NCBI GenBank assembly: GCA_012800995.1
Contig: JAAZIH010000068.1
Coordinates: 1-11,340, forward strand
Reading direction: 5' to 3'
Origin: Chloroflexota bacterium
GTDB lineage: Bacteria > Chloroflexota > Anaerolineae > Anaerolineales > Anaerolineaceae
DNA length: 11,340 nt
The notes beneath the pieces were generated by a model that saw only the letters and a list, made by a program, of their open reading frames with translations, made no database searches and was not told the origin of the DNA. Each line of letters starts with the position of its first letter. Position 1 is the stretch's first letter. The position numbers were made by a program, and so were the translations under genes. This document shows positions 1 through 6,419 of this stretch, piece by piece.

Positions 1-50
1 CTGGTGTTTGATAGCGTACCAGCGTTTGTTTTCTTTTAAAACGGTTTATA

Positions 51-1646
51 TCAAGGAGATAGGTAATACTTTTCGTATAAATCATCGCGAACGAAGGCTT
101 TTCCGAAATCATCTTCATAGAGTAAGACATAACCTTCAATCTTGTTATCCCGCACATCCGCATAAAAGAGTCGGGCAGTTTCTAACAAATCATTGTCGAC
201 ACCTTCTGAATCTGGGTTCAGATAGTCCAGTACACGTTGGTTTTGCAGAAACAGAACGTCAAAGTTGTTTTCCTCGATGTAGGCATAGTTCAGCATTTCA
301 AAAGAAGTATATGGAAACCAAGGATTATAGTTAATTGGAACGTAAACGCGGTAGTCATGATATATGATCCTGTTTTCATGTGTAATCGCTGCCAATGCTT
401 GATTAGCATGGTGGTAAAATCTTATACTCTCACTCGTTTGTTCACGCTCGATTTGAGCCTTTACTGATTGAACGTTTTGGATGTTGAAGAGGACGATTTG
501 AATAATTACTACTGTGGTGAATGCTATTTTTGCGATTTTGAGCCAAAGTTTATCTTCTTTCCACGTGGATTTATCTGGAAGCAATAAATATAGCATGGAG
601 AAGGCAGGAATTGCTGCTGGTAGCCAGTATTGATACTTAAAATGCGTGGTAAATAAAACAGTGAAGGTCAGGGGAAGGAACCAGCAGAGTATTAATGTGC
701 TTAAATTCTTTTTATTTTTATCGCGAAAGCCTAAAAAGAAAGCAAAAACCAAGGCGATGAAGAAAGGCAATTTGCCATACGCAGGTTGAATTCCTGCCCA
801 TGCGGCAGCGAAGCCCTTGTCGTAGACTAAACCATAACCTGCAGAAATTTCAGCAAATTCGTTGTAAAGCGTGAAAGCGTAACGTGTAAGACCATCAAAA
901 GTAAATAAAAAGGGATTTGATATGACAAAAGCTATTGCCAGAATAAAGGCAAAGATAGCCCATTGCCCAATTGCTTCAACAAATCGCCATTTTTTCGTTT
1001 TCATCTGCAATAATAAAATGGGAATAATAGCGACAAGGAAGAAGACTCCGATCAGTTTTGTTGCGGTTAAAATACCTGCAAATATCGCGGCGATATAGAA
1101 ATATTTTCCGAATTTTTGCTCATCTTTCCACAGAAAAAAGAGCGTGAGCGCACTAAACAGCAAGCATAAACCGTCCGGATGCCACCACATGTTGTTATTC
1201 ACCACAGCAGGAAATGACAAAAGAAGGATATAGAGCAAAATGGATTTATAGCTGCTGAATTGATCTTGTATGTACACCAATATGAGAATGGCGATTAAGC
1301 TGGGTAAAACACTGACAAACTGCCTTAAGCTAACCATGACGAAGGGCATGTTATCGAACTGATTGGTCCAACGTGCCAAAAAGACTGGCAAACTCGATAT
1401 TGAGAAGTATGGAAAGCCATAATGGTAGAAATTGTATAGAAAATAGTGTTGCATGAAAGAGGGGCGATCAGGTTTGGGTGCGGTCATCCTGCCAACAACC
1501 GTCCAGGTGGCATATTCGTCAGGTTGAAAAATGTTCACCATTGCCTCATCCATAGAGGCGGCTTTGTTTGGGAAGATGAACACAACAAAAACAGCAACTG
1601 TGATTATGGAAAGGGTCAAAATGACCCAAAACTTAGCTTTTTTCAT
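51..1646 (-). CDS. GT-C fold polytopic membrane glycosyltransferase (PMT/ArnT-like), substrate unknown
   Basis: This 531-residue protein has the outline of a GT-C glycosyltransferase of the dolichyl-phosphate-mannose mannosyltransferase/ArnT type, which moves a sugar from a polyprenyl-phosphate donor on the outer face of the membrane. The first membrane helix is at about 8-26. It is followed by an extracytoplasmic loop with QPDE (41-44), the place where GT-C enzymes keep their catalytic acid. About ten further hydrophobic segments lie between about 86 and 388 (for example 110-126, 136-148, 184-213, 228-247, 294-307, 316-333, 340-357, 372-388). WWHPDG at 154-159 is another conserved-looking polar patch. 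Residues 390-531 form a soluble, acidic and aromatic C-terminal domain, presumably outside the cell. The start is chosen because the next Met (32) would remove the first helix. By eye the gene is more AT-rich than its neighbours. Donor and acceptor cannot be told from sequence, and no partner glycan genes are visible. Family assignment is moderately sure; the specific function is unknown. Confidence 0.75.
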   Translation of the reverse strand: MKKAKFWVILTLSIITVAVFVVFIFPNKAASMDEAMVNIFQPDEYATWTVVGRMTAPKPDRPSFMQHYFLYNFYHYGFPYFSISSLPVFLARWTNQFDNMPFVMVSLRQFVSVLPSLIAILILVYIQDQFSSYKSILLYILLLSFPAVVNNNMWWHPDGLCLLFSALTLFFLWKDEQKFGKYFYIAAIFAGILTATKLIGVFFLVAIIPILLLQMKTKKWRFVEAIGQWAIFAFILAIAFVISNPFLFTFDGLTRYAFTLYNEFAEISAGYGLVYDKGFAAAWAGIQPAYGKLPFFIALVFAFFLGFRDKNKKNLSTLILCWFLPLTFTVLFTTHFKYQYWLPAAIPAFSMLYLLLPDKSTWKEDKLWLKIAKIAFTTVVIIQIVLFNIQNVQSVKAQIEREQTSESIRFYHHANQALAAITHENRIIYHDYRVYVPINYNPWFPYTSFEMLNYAYIEENNFDVLFLQNQRVLDYLNPDSEGVDNDLLETARLFYADVRDNKIEGYVLLYEDDFGKAFVRDDLYEKYYLSP

Positions 1647-1690
1647 AGCCTGAATTATACCTGTTAATTACTGACAGGTTTAAAAGCCTG
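1647..1690 (-). promoter_or_regulatory. Promoter of the glycosyltransferase gene with overlapping inverted repeat
   Basis: Read on the minus strand, a perfect TATAAT (1659-1654) ends 7 nt before the ATG at 1646. A poor -35 (TTAAAC or TAAACC, about 3 of 6 matches) lies 17-18 nt upstream. A 6-bp inverted repeat ACCTGT/ACAGGT (1659-1664 and 1674-1679, 9-nt spacer) fills the interval between -35 and -10, where a repressor or activator could bind. No Shine-Dalgarno lies at a useful distance. With transcription normally starting about 7 nt after the -10 box, the message would begin at or near the A of the ATG. Confidence 0.5.
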
Positions 1691-1729
1691 GTAGTCCCCA
1701 ATGCAAGTTTAAATCTATCTGCCTCAGCA

Positions 1730-1763
1730 AACAAAAAACCGCGACATAGCGCGGCTTTTTGTT
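1730..1763 (-). terminator. Rho-independent terminator after the aminotransferase gene
   Basis: CCGCG (1739-1743) pairs with CGCGG (1750-1754) around a 6-nt loop. After one A-C mismatch the A-rich left flank pairs with the T-rich right flank, extending the stem to 1730-1763. On the minus strand the GC stem is followed by TTTTTTGTT, about 25 nt past the aminotransferase stop codon. The T-run on the plus strand is also good, so the element could work in both directions. Confidence 0.8.
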
Positions 1764-1784
1764 GTATCTGATTAGACGACTGGT

Positions 1785-3011
1785 TTACTTTCCAGCCAGG
1801 GCGTTTTTGGCCATAACAGAAATACGGCGAACACCTTCGCGAATCTTTTCAGGATCGCTGGCGCTGAAGTTAAGGCGCATGGTGTTGCGAGGTCCGTCTA
1901 TCGGATAGAAAGGTACACCAGGCACATAGGCAACGCGTTCTTCAACAGCCTTGGGGAAGAGTTCGAGTGCATCGCAACCTTCGGGCAAGCGCAACCAAAG
2001 GAAGAGACCACCAGCAGGTGTTGTCCAGCTTGTGCCTTCGGGCATGAAGTCCTCAAAAGCCTGAAGCATCGCATCGCGGCGTTCTTTATAAACGCGTTTG
2101 ATAAGCTCGATGTGGTCGGGTAACCAATCACCAGCCACAAGCTCATAAGCGATGTATTGGTCAAAGGTCGAACTTTGCAGGTCAGCACCTTGCTTGGCCT
2201 GAACCATCTTCTTGATCACTTCTTCGGGTCCAATTGCCCAACCAATGCGCAAGCCAGGGGCTAAAATCTTGGAGAATGTGCTGGTGTGAATGACGTTTCC
2301 TTCGAAATTGTTTTCACCACTGCGGAATTGGCAATCAAGCTTGGCAATTGATGGAAGCATCTCGCCTTCGAAAATCAGTTTGCCATAGGGGTCATCTTCA
2401 ACAATGGGCAGATTGTATTTATGCGAAATCTCAACGAGCTGTTTACGTCGCTCAATCGACATAGATACACCCATGGGGTTATGGAAGTTAGGGAGCACAT
2501 AAATAAACCTCGGGTCATGTTTTTGGATGATGGCTTCGATCTTTTCTACTTGCATGCCCTCATCGTCTGTCTCAACTGTGATATATTCCGGTCCGTAAGC
2601 GTTCCAGGCTTGCAGCGCACCGAGGTATGTAGGGCTTTCAACCAGCAATTTATCGCCTTCATCGATGAAAATACGACCGATAAAGTCAAGTGCTTGTTGG
2701 GAGCCTGCGGTGATTTGAATGTTTTCCAAACCGATGTTCACACCACGAGAGCGATAATCATCAACCAGATACTGACGCAGAGGATTGTAGCCTTCTGTGG
2801 TGCTGTATTGGAGCGCTTTTTCCGGATTCTCTCTAAGGATCTTCTCACAAGCTTCTTTTACTCGTTCTACTGGAAAAAGTTCACCAGCCGGAAAGCCACC
2901 ACCAAACGAGATAACATCAGGTTGGTTGGTAACTTTGAGTAGTTCTCGGATGAAAGAGCTTTTCATCCAAGTGGTTCGTTTGGAAAATTTTTCTTCCCAT
3001 GGATTAGTCAT
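1785..3011 (-). CDS. PLP-dependent fold-type I aminotransferase, LysN/MocR-type subfamily
   Basis: This 408-residue protein is a complete cytosolic class I/II-type aminotransferase resembling 2-aminoadipate/aromatic aminotransferases (LysN, ARO8, the catalytic domain of MocR). It lacks the N-terminal DNA-binding domain of MocR regulators. Visible landmarks are ISFGGGFPAGELFP (34-47), the cofactor phosphate region TAGSQQALD (101-109), the Asn of HNPMG (N178), EDDPYG (205-210, with D206 for the pyridine nitrogen and Y209), the Schiff-base lysine in STFSK (K248), and the substrate-carboxylate arginine in MRLNF (R379). The HNPMG motif departs from the more usual QNPTG. The start is supported by a strong Shine-Dalgarno 9 nt upstream. 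It lies 27 bp after the glyA-gcvT fusion and shares its direction, so it is probably in the same transcript. The amino donor and acceptor cannot be fixed; a broad-specificity enzyme using glutamate or 2-oxoglutarate is likely. Confidence 0.9.
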   Translation of the reverse strand: MTNPWEEKFSKRTTWMKSSFIRELLKVTNQPDVISFGGGFPAGELFPVERVKEACEKILRENPEKALQYSTTEGYNPLRQYLVDDYRSRGVNIGLENIQITAGSQQALDFIGRIFIDEGDKLLVESPTYLGALQAWNAYGPEYITVETDDEGMQVEKIEAIIQKHDPRFIYVLPNFHNPMGVSMSIERRKQLVEISHKYNLPIVEDDPYGKLIFEGEMLPSIAKLDCQFRSGENNFEGNVIHTSTFSKILAPGLRIGWAIGPEEVIKKMVQAKQGADLQSSTFDQYIAYELVAGDWLPDHIELIKRVYKERRDAMLQAFEDFMPEGTSWTTPAGGLFLWLRLPEGCDALELFPKAVEERVAYVPGVPFYPIDGPRNTMRLNFSASDPEKIREGVRRISVMAKNALAGK

Positions 3012-3020
3012 AATATGTGT

Positions 3021-3027
3021 CTCCTTT
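3021..3027 (-). promoter_or_regulatory. Strong ribosome binding site of the aminotransferase
   Basis: On the minus strand AAAGGAG ends 9 nt before the ATG at 3011. It lies in the 27-bp gap after the fusion gene's stop codon. This fixes the start and suggests independent, efficient translation of the second gene of the operon. Confidence 0.85.
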
Positions 3028-3038
3028 CTAACTATTGT

Positions 3039-6000
3039 TTATAAAAATCTTGAGACGATCGTAGCCATGCTGGGGATAGCCACGCGATCGCCATTTGTTA
3101 ACTCAGCGGGTGGTTTTTGTTGCCATTCAGGCGCGTTTTGGAAGATGTAAATGGACGTGCCGGCTTTTGCCATCTTTCTATCAATATAGGCTTGACCGGT
3201 GAGCATGCCATTCTGGTCGATGGCGCAGCTTGTTACAAAACCAACCATGCGTCCGCGATGGTCACAAACGGGATCACCAGGTCGTGCCATGCGCACACCT
3301 TTTTCATCAAAGGTGAAGCGCGCAACAACTGATTTGCGTTTCTTCTCATGTTCAAGGCTTGCTTTGCGTCCAATAAACCAGGCGGAGTTGAAGCGAACGA
3401 AGGATATGAAACCAGCATCACCAACAGTGAGGTCAAAATCGCCGCCCATTTCATGTCCATATAGAGGTAAGCCGGCTTCCGTGCGCAAGGAATCGCGCGC
3501 GCCCAGTCCACAGGGAAGCAAGTCGTGGTCCTTGCCTTCTTCCAGCAGGTCATTCCAAAGTCGGACGGCATGGTCGGGGTGGACGAAGATTTCAAAGCCC
3601 ATTTCCTCGCCGGTATAACCGGTGCGCGAGATGATCACCGGGATGATTCCCAGATGACTGTCGCAAAGTTCGCCTCTGCCAAGGCGCATAATCTTATGAT
3701 CATGGCAGTGGTTGCAAGCTAATCCGAGCAAAATATCGCGGCTGGTTGGACCCTGGATGGCGATGGTTACAAGTTGGTCTGCGCCAGCGGCGGGATCTTT
3801 TAGATTTCGCAAAGTGCATTTTCTGCCGGGGACTTTAACCCAGGGTTTTTCAAGGTCAACCAAGACTTCGCCATTCTTTACCGCATTGAGCCAAGCCCAG
3901 TCTTTTTCTTCATTTGCCGCGTTCACAACGAGGAGGTAGCGGTCTTCATCACGGCGGTAGATGATAAAGTCATCAATTACTTTTCCGTGGGGGTCAAGGA
4001 AGTGTGAATAGACTGATTCGCCAATTTCCAGGAAGAGCGTGTCGTTTCCGCTAACAGAGTCCAGGAAGACAGCAGCATCGGGACCTTCACACTGGAATAC
4101 GCCCATATGAGTGACGTCAAACAGACCGGCACCTTCGCGCACGGCGCGATGTTCATCCATGACCGAGCTGTACCAAACAGGCATATCAAAACCGGCAAAG
4201 GGTACCATCTTGGCGCCCATGGCAAGATGCGTATCGTATAGTACGGTACGTTTTAGTTCCTGGTCTTTGGGCTCTTCCCAAACGAATTCTGGCAGGCCAG
4301 GTTTGCTAATAAATTTGGGCATGGCAATGTACCACGGTTTATCATCACAAACACGTTTTCCATCTTCAATGTATTCTTCTGGTTCGGTGGGTAAAATGGA
4401 GATGGGACCAGGAATTCTGATAGCGAGATCTTCATCAAAGTAAACAAAACCAGTCGAAATTCCGTTTAGCCATGTACCAGCCAAGCCGACATTCTGCGCG
4501 GGGACAGTTAGCTTGAAGACTTTGGGTGATACACAAGTGAGCGTCGCGTCAATATCGCCACAAGTAGTGTGCATGCGGGTGGGTTGCGATTGTCCGGGTT
4601 CAAGTTCCTCAATGTCGTTGGTGAGTGTGTAGTTGAGGAAGGTTCGAACGCCTTCACCGCTCAGTTCAAAAGCACCATAGCCATTGGCTGGGCGATCACT
4701 GGCATAAAAATAATGTGGGTAACCGTGTTTTGTGGGGATTTCATCCATAGCTGGCTTGGAATCAGCCAATTGGCGCACAGCATCGTTGACGATGGTCATT
4801 GTGCGGAAGTCTACTTTAGCGCGTGATTTTTCTCCGCTGCGGGCGGGCATGGGATAAGTCTTGGTTGCATCCAAGAGCTGGACAATTAATCCAGCAATTC
4901 TTTCCATTTCAGCTTCTTTGAAGCCACGCTGGGTGAGCCATGTGGTACCAAGGCGAATACCGGACGCGGTGAGGGCTGAACGGTCGCCGGGTACAGTGTT
5001 GCGGTTGGTAACGATGCCAACCAAATCAAGGATACGCGCAGCAAGATCACCGGTAAGAGCAGTGCCATCTGGACCCGTGAAGGTTTTGCAGTCGATAAGT
5101 GCCATGTGGCTATCGCTGCCACCATAGGCGACTCGCGCGTTGTTGTCTCTAAAGCCTTTAATAAGTGCTTGGGTGTTCTTCAGGGTTTGTTTTTGTAGCT
5201 CAACAAACTTTTCTGTTCTCGCGAGTTTCAAGGTGAGGGCAAGGGCGGCGATACTGTTCATGTGAGGTCCACCTTGTTCACCGGGGAAAACACCCTTGTC
5301 AATTTCTTCGCCAAGTTCGCGGTCCTGGGTAATCAGCACCGCGCCACGTGGACCGCAGAGGGTTTTGTGAGTGGTGAAGCTGACGATATCCGCGATACCC
5401 ACGGGCGAAGGAACAACACCGGCAGCAACCAGGCCCGCGATGTGTGAGGCATCGGCAAGGAAGTACGCGCCAACTTCGTTGGCGATTTCGCGGAATTTTT
5501 GCCAATCGGGGATCCATGGGTAGGACGTGTAACCAGCGACGAGAATCTTGGGTTTTACTTCCCTGGCGATTTTCAAAATTGCGTCGTAGTCGAGGCGCTC
5601 TGTTTCAGGGTCAACAGTATAGTGATAAGCATTGAAGACGAGACCAGAGCGGTTCACAGGCGCGCCATGGGTGAGGTGACCTCCATGCAGGAGATCCATG
5701 CCCAGGATAGCATCTCCGGGTTTGAGCAGAGCGGTGTAAACAGCAGTGTTGGCAGGCGCCCCAGAAAGAGGCTGCACATTGACCCACAGGTCATCGGCAA
5801 CGTGTCCGTTGGCGGCGAAAAGCTCCGCGGCACGTCGGCGCGCAAGGGCTTCGAGCATATCGATGTATTCAACGCCTTTGTAATAGCGGGGATCGCTGTG
5901 ACGGCGGTATCTTCCAAGCTGATAGGCATAATCCATGATGGTTTCTTCATCCTGGTAACGCGTTTCGGGTCGGGGATAACCTTCAGCATAAATGTTTTGG

Positions 6001-6158
6001 AAAGATGAGCCCAAGAGCTTTCGCACAGCAAGAGGCGCAATACTCTCGCTGGGGATCATGATGAGACGGCGCGCCTGGCGCTCGTTCTCAAACTCAACCA
6101 ATCCGGCAACATGCTCGTCATAGTCTGCAACATCTTGTCTAAATAGAAAGTCAGTCAT
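3039..6158 (-). CDS. Fused serine hydroxymethyltransferase (GlyA) - glycine cleavage T protein (GcvT)
   Basis: One uninterrupted 1039-residue reading frame joins two folate enzymes. Residues 1-440 are SHMT (serine + THF to glycine + methylene-THF). Evidence is AEGYP (58-62), RYYKG (91-95), NVQPLSGAPAN (127-137), HGGHLTHG (158-165), DASHIAG (236-242), PLP lysine K265 in THKT, FPGEQGGP (291-298) and the carboxylate arginine R402. Residues about 633-1008 are T protein, which takes the aminomethyl group from lipoyl-H protein to give NH3 and methylene-THF. Evidence is the opening TVLYDTHLAMGAKMVPFAGF (638-657), FDVTHMG (680-686), the VIDD acidic pair (727-730), TGYTGE (846-851) and CGLGARDSLRTEAGLPLYGHEM-type folate region (883-904). 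Residues 441-632 form a linker with a degenerate GcvT-like stretch. SHMTs are normally about 420 and T proteins about 370 residues, so both units look full length. Oddities are about 26 extra residues between EGYP and RYY, and Ser in place of the usual Ala in the D-x-A-H motif. No gcvH or gcvP is in the window. Domain calls are secure; that both domains are active is inference. Confidence 0.95.
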   Translation of the reverse strand: MTDFLFRQDVADYDEHVAGLVEFENERQARRLIMIPSESIAPLAVRKLLGSSFQNIYAEGYPRPETRYQDEETIMDYAYQLGRYRRHSDPRYYKGVEYIDMLEALARRRAAELFAANGHVADDLWVNVQPLSGAPANTAVYTALLKPGDAILGMDLLHGGHLTHGAPVNRSGLVFNAYHYTVDPETERLDYDAILKIAREVKPKILVAGYTSYPWIPDWQKFREIANEVGAYFLADASHIAGLVAAGVVPSPVGIADIVSFTTHKTLCGPRGAVLITQDRELGEEIDKGVFPGEQGGPHMNSIAALALTLKLARTEKFVELQKQTLKNTQALIKGFRDNNARVAYGGSDSHMALIDCKTFTGPDGTALTGDLAARILDLVGIVTNRNTVPGDRSALTASGIRLGTTWLTQRGFKEAEMERIAGLIVQLLDATKTYPMPARSGEKSRAKVDFRTMTIVNDAVRQLADSKPAMDEIPTKHGYPHYFYASDRPANGYGAFELSGEGVRTFLNYTLTNDIEELEPGQSQPTRMHTTCGDIDATLTCVSPKVFKLTVPAQNVGLAGTWLNGISTGFVYFDEDLAIRIPGPISILPTEPEEYIEDGKRVCDDKPWYIAMPKFISKPGLPEFVWEEPKDQELKRTVLYDTHLAMGAKMVPFAGFDMPVWYSSVMDEHRAVREGAGLFDVTHMGVFQCEGPDAAVFLDSVSGNDTLFLEIGESVYSHFLDPHGKVIDDFIIYRRDEDRYLLVVNAANEEKDWAWLNAVKNGEVLVDLEKPWVKVPGRKCTLRNLKDPAAGADQLVTIAIQGPTSRDILLGLACNHCHDHKIMRLGRGELCDSHLGIIPVIISRTGYTGEEMGFEIFVHPDHAVRLWNDLLEEGKDHDLLPCGLGARDSLRTEAGLPLYGHEMGGDFDLTVGDAGFISFVRFNSAWFIGRKASLEHEKKRKSVVARFTFDEKGVRMARPGDPVCDHRGRMVGFVTSCAIDQNGMLTGQAYIDRKMAKAGTSIYIFQNAPEWQQKPPAELTNGDRVAIPSMATIVSRFL

Positions 6159-6166
6159 TTATCACA

Positions 6167-6171
6167 TCCTT
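6167..6171 (-). promoter_or_regulatory. Ribosome binding site of the glyA-gcvT fusion
   Basis: AAGGA on the minus strand ends 8 nt before the ATG at 6158. This spacing is normal and supports the chosen start, which also gives an N-terminus of typical SHMT length (about 35 residues before the IPSES motif). Confidence 0.75.
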
Positions 6172-6193
6172 GTGTATATTTTTTGGGGTAATT

Positions 6194-6219
6194 AAAAAAA
6201 CATATGCCAGGGTTTGGCA
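6194..6219 (-). promoter_or_regulatory. Small hairpin plus T-run in the glyA-gcvT leader (possible attenuator)
   Basis: On the minus strand TGCCA (6219-6215) can pair with TGGCA (6209-6205) over a 5-nt loop, followed after TATG by seven Ts (6200-6194). It lies about 35-60 nt before the start codon. The stem is only 5 bp, so it is a weak terminator-like element at most. Confidence 0.25.
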
Positions 6220-6235
6220 AAATGGCTCTTTATCG

Positions 6236-6248
6236 AGGAAATTTTCCT
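6236..6248. repeat. 13-bp palindrome in the divergent spacer
   Basis: AGGAAA-T-TTTCCT is a perfect 6-bp inverted repeat around one base. It lies between the divergent fusion operon and the sigma-factor gene. It could be a regulator site, but AT-rich palindromes of this size also arise by chance. Confidence 0.3.
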
Positions 6249-6322
6249 GATTGGGAAGATGTAAAAACTGCAATGAATCTCTGTTTCTTGGCGTTTGTTG
6301 TCTAAACATTTCCATCAATTCT

Positions 6323-6355
6323 ATTGTACCTTAAAGCAAACGAAAAACGCTTTAA
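6323..6355 (-). promoter_or_regulatory. Candidate promoter of the glyA-gcvT/aminotransferase operon with overlapping inverted repeat
   Basis: TACAAT (6328-6323, minus strand) is a 5-of-6 match to a -10 box. No convincing -35 hexamer lies at 16-18 nt. Instead, a 7-bp inverted repeat TTAAAGC/GCTTTAA (6331-6337 and 6349-6355, 11-nt spacer) covers the place where the -35 would be. This arrangement fits an activator-dependent or repressible promoter. If used, the 5' leader would be about 155-160 nt. No glycine riboswitch core was recognised in that leader. Confidence 0.35.
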
Positions 6356-6419
6356 ATGCCAGTTTGTTCTTTTGAGAATTGTTTTTTAAAAAGTTAGTTT
6401 TTTAGGCGATACAAAATTA

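Larger units (their letters stand above)
6159..6419. other. Divergent intergenic region between the glyA-gcvT operon and the sigma-factor gene
   Basis: This 261-bp AT-rich spacer is the largest non-coding stretch in the window. It holds the regulatory elements listed separately: hairpin plus T-run, 13-bp palindrome, and candidate -10 with inverted repeat. I see no tRNA, no recognisable riboswitch core and no convincing small gene in it. No clear promoter for the rightward sigma gene was found. An ECF-type GGAAC/CGTC autoregulatory pair is not evident. Confidence 0.7.

Noticed and set aside
1..43. Inverted repeats CTGGT/ACCAG (1-5, 18-22) and CGTTT/AAACG (23-27, 39-43) downstream of the glycosyltransferase stop.
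   Set aside because: Stems are 5 bp with 11-12 nt loops and no good T-run on the minus strand; the window edge cuts the context, so no terminator is called.
2421..2942. A 173-codon open frame on the plus strand inside the aminotransferase gene.
   Set aside because: It is antisense to a well-conserved enzyme, has no recognisable domain or ribosome site, and its composition mirrors the real gene.
3199..3618. A 139-codon open frame on the plus strand opposite the GcvT region, rich in Ser, Arg and Pro.
   Set aside because: This composition is typical of an antisense frame of a coding region; the GcvT frame explains the sequence fully.
3039..4280. A separate gcvT gene with its own start inside the fusion frame.
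   Set aside because: The reading frame is continuous through the linker, and I did not identify a start near residue 633 with a convincing ribosome site; the fusion is the simpler reading.
5499..6008. A 169-codon open frame on the plus strand opposite the SHMT region.
   Set aside because: It is a shadow of the conserved SHMT coding sequence; no family resemblance and no start signal.
6159..6419. Possible glycine riboswitch ahead of the glyA-gcvT gene, expected from the gene's function.
   Set aside because: The leader lacks the conserved glycine aptamer core and its paired stems as far as I can read; only a weak hairpin is present.
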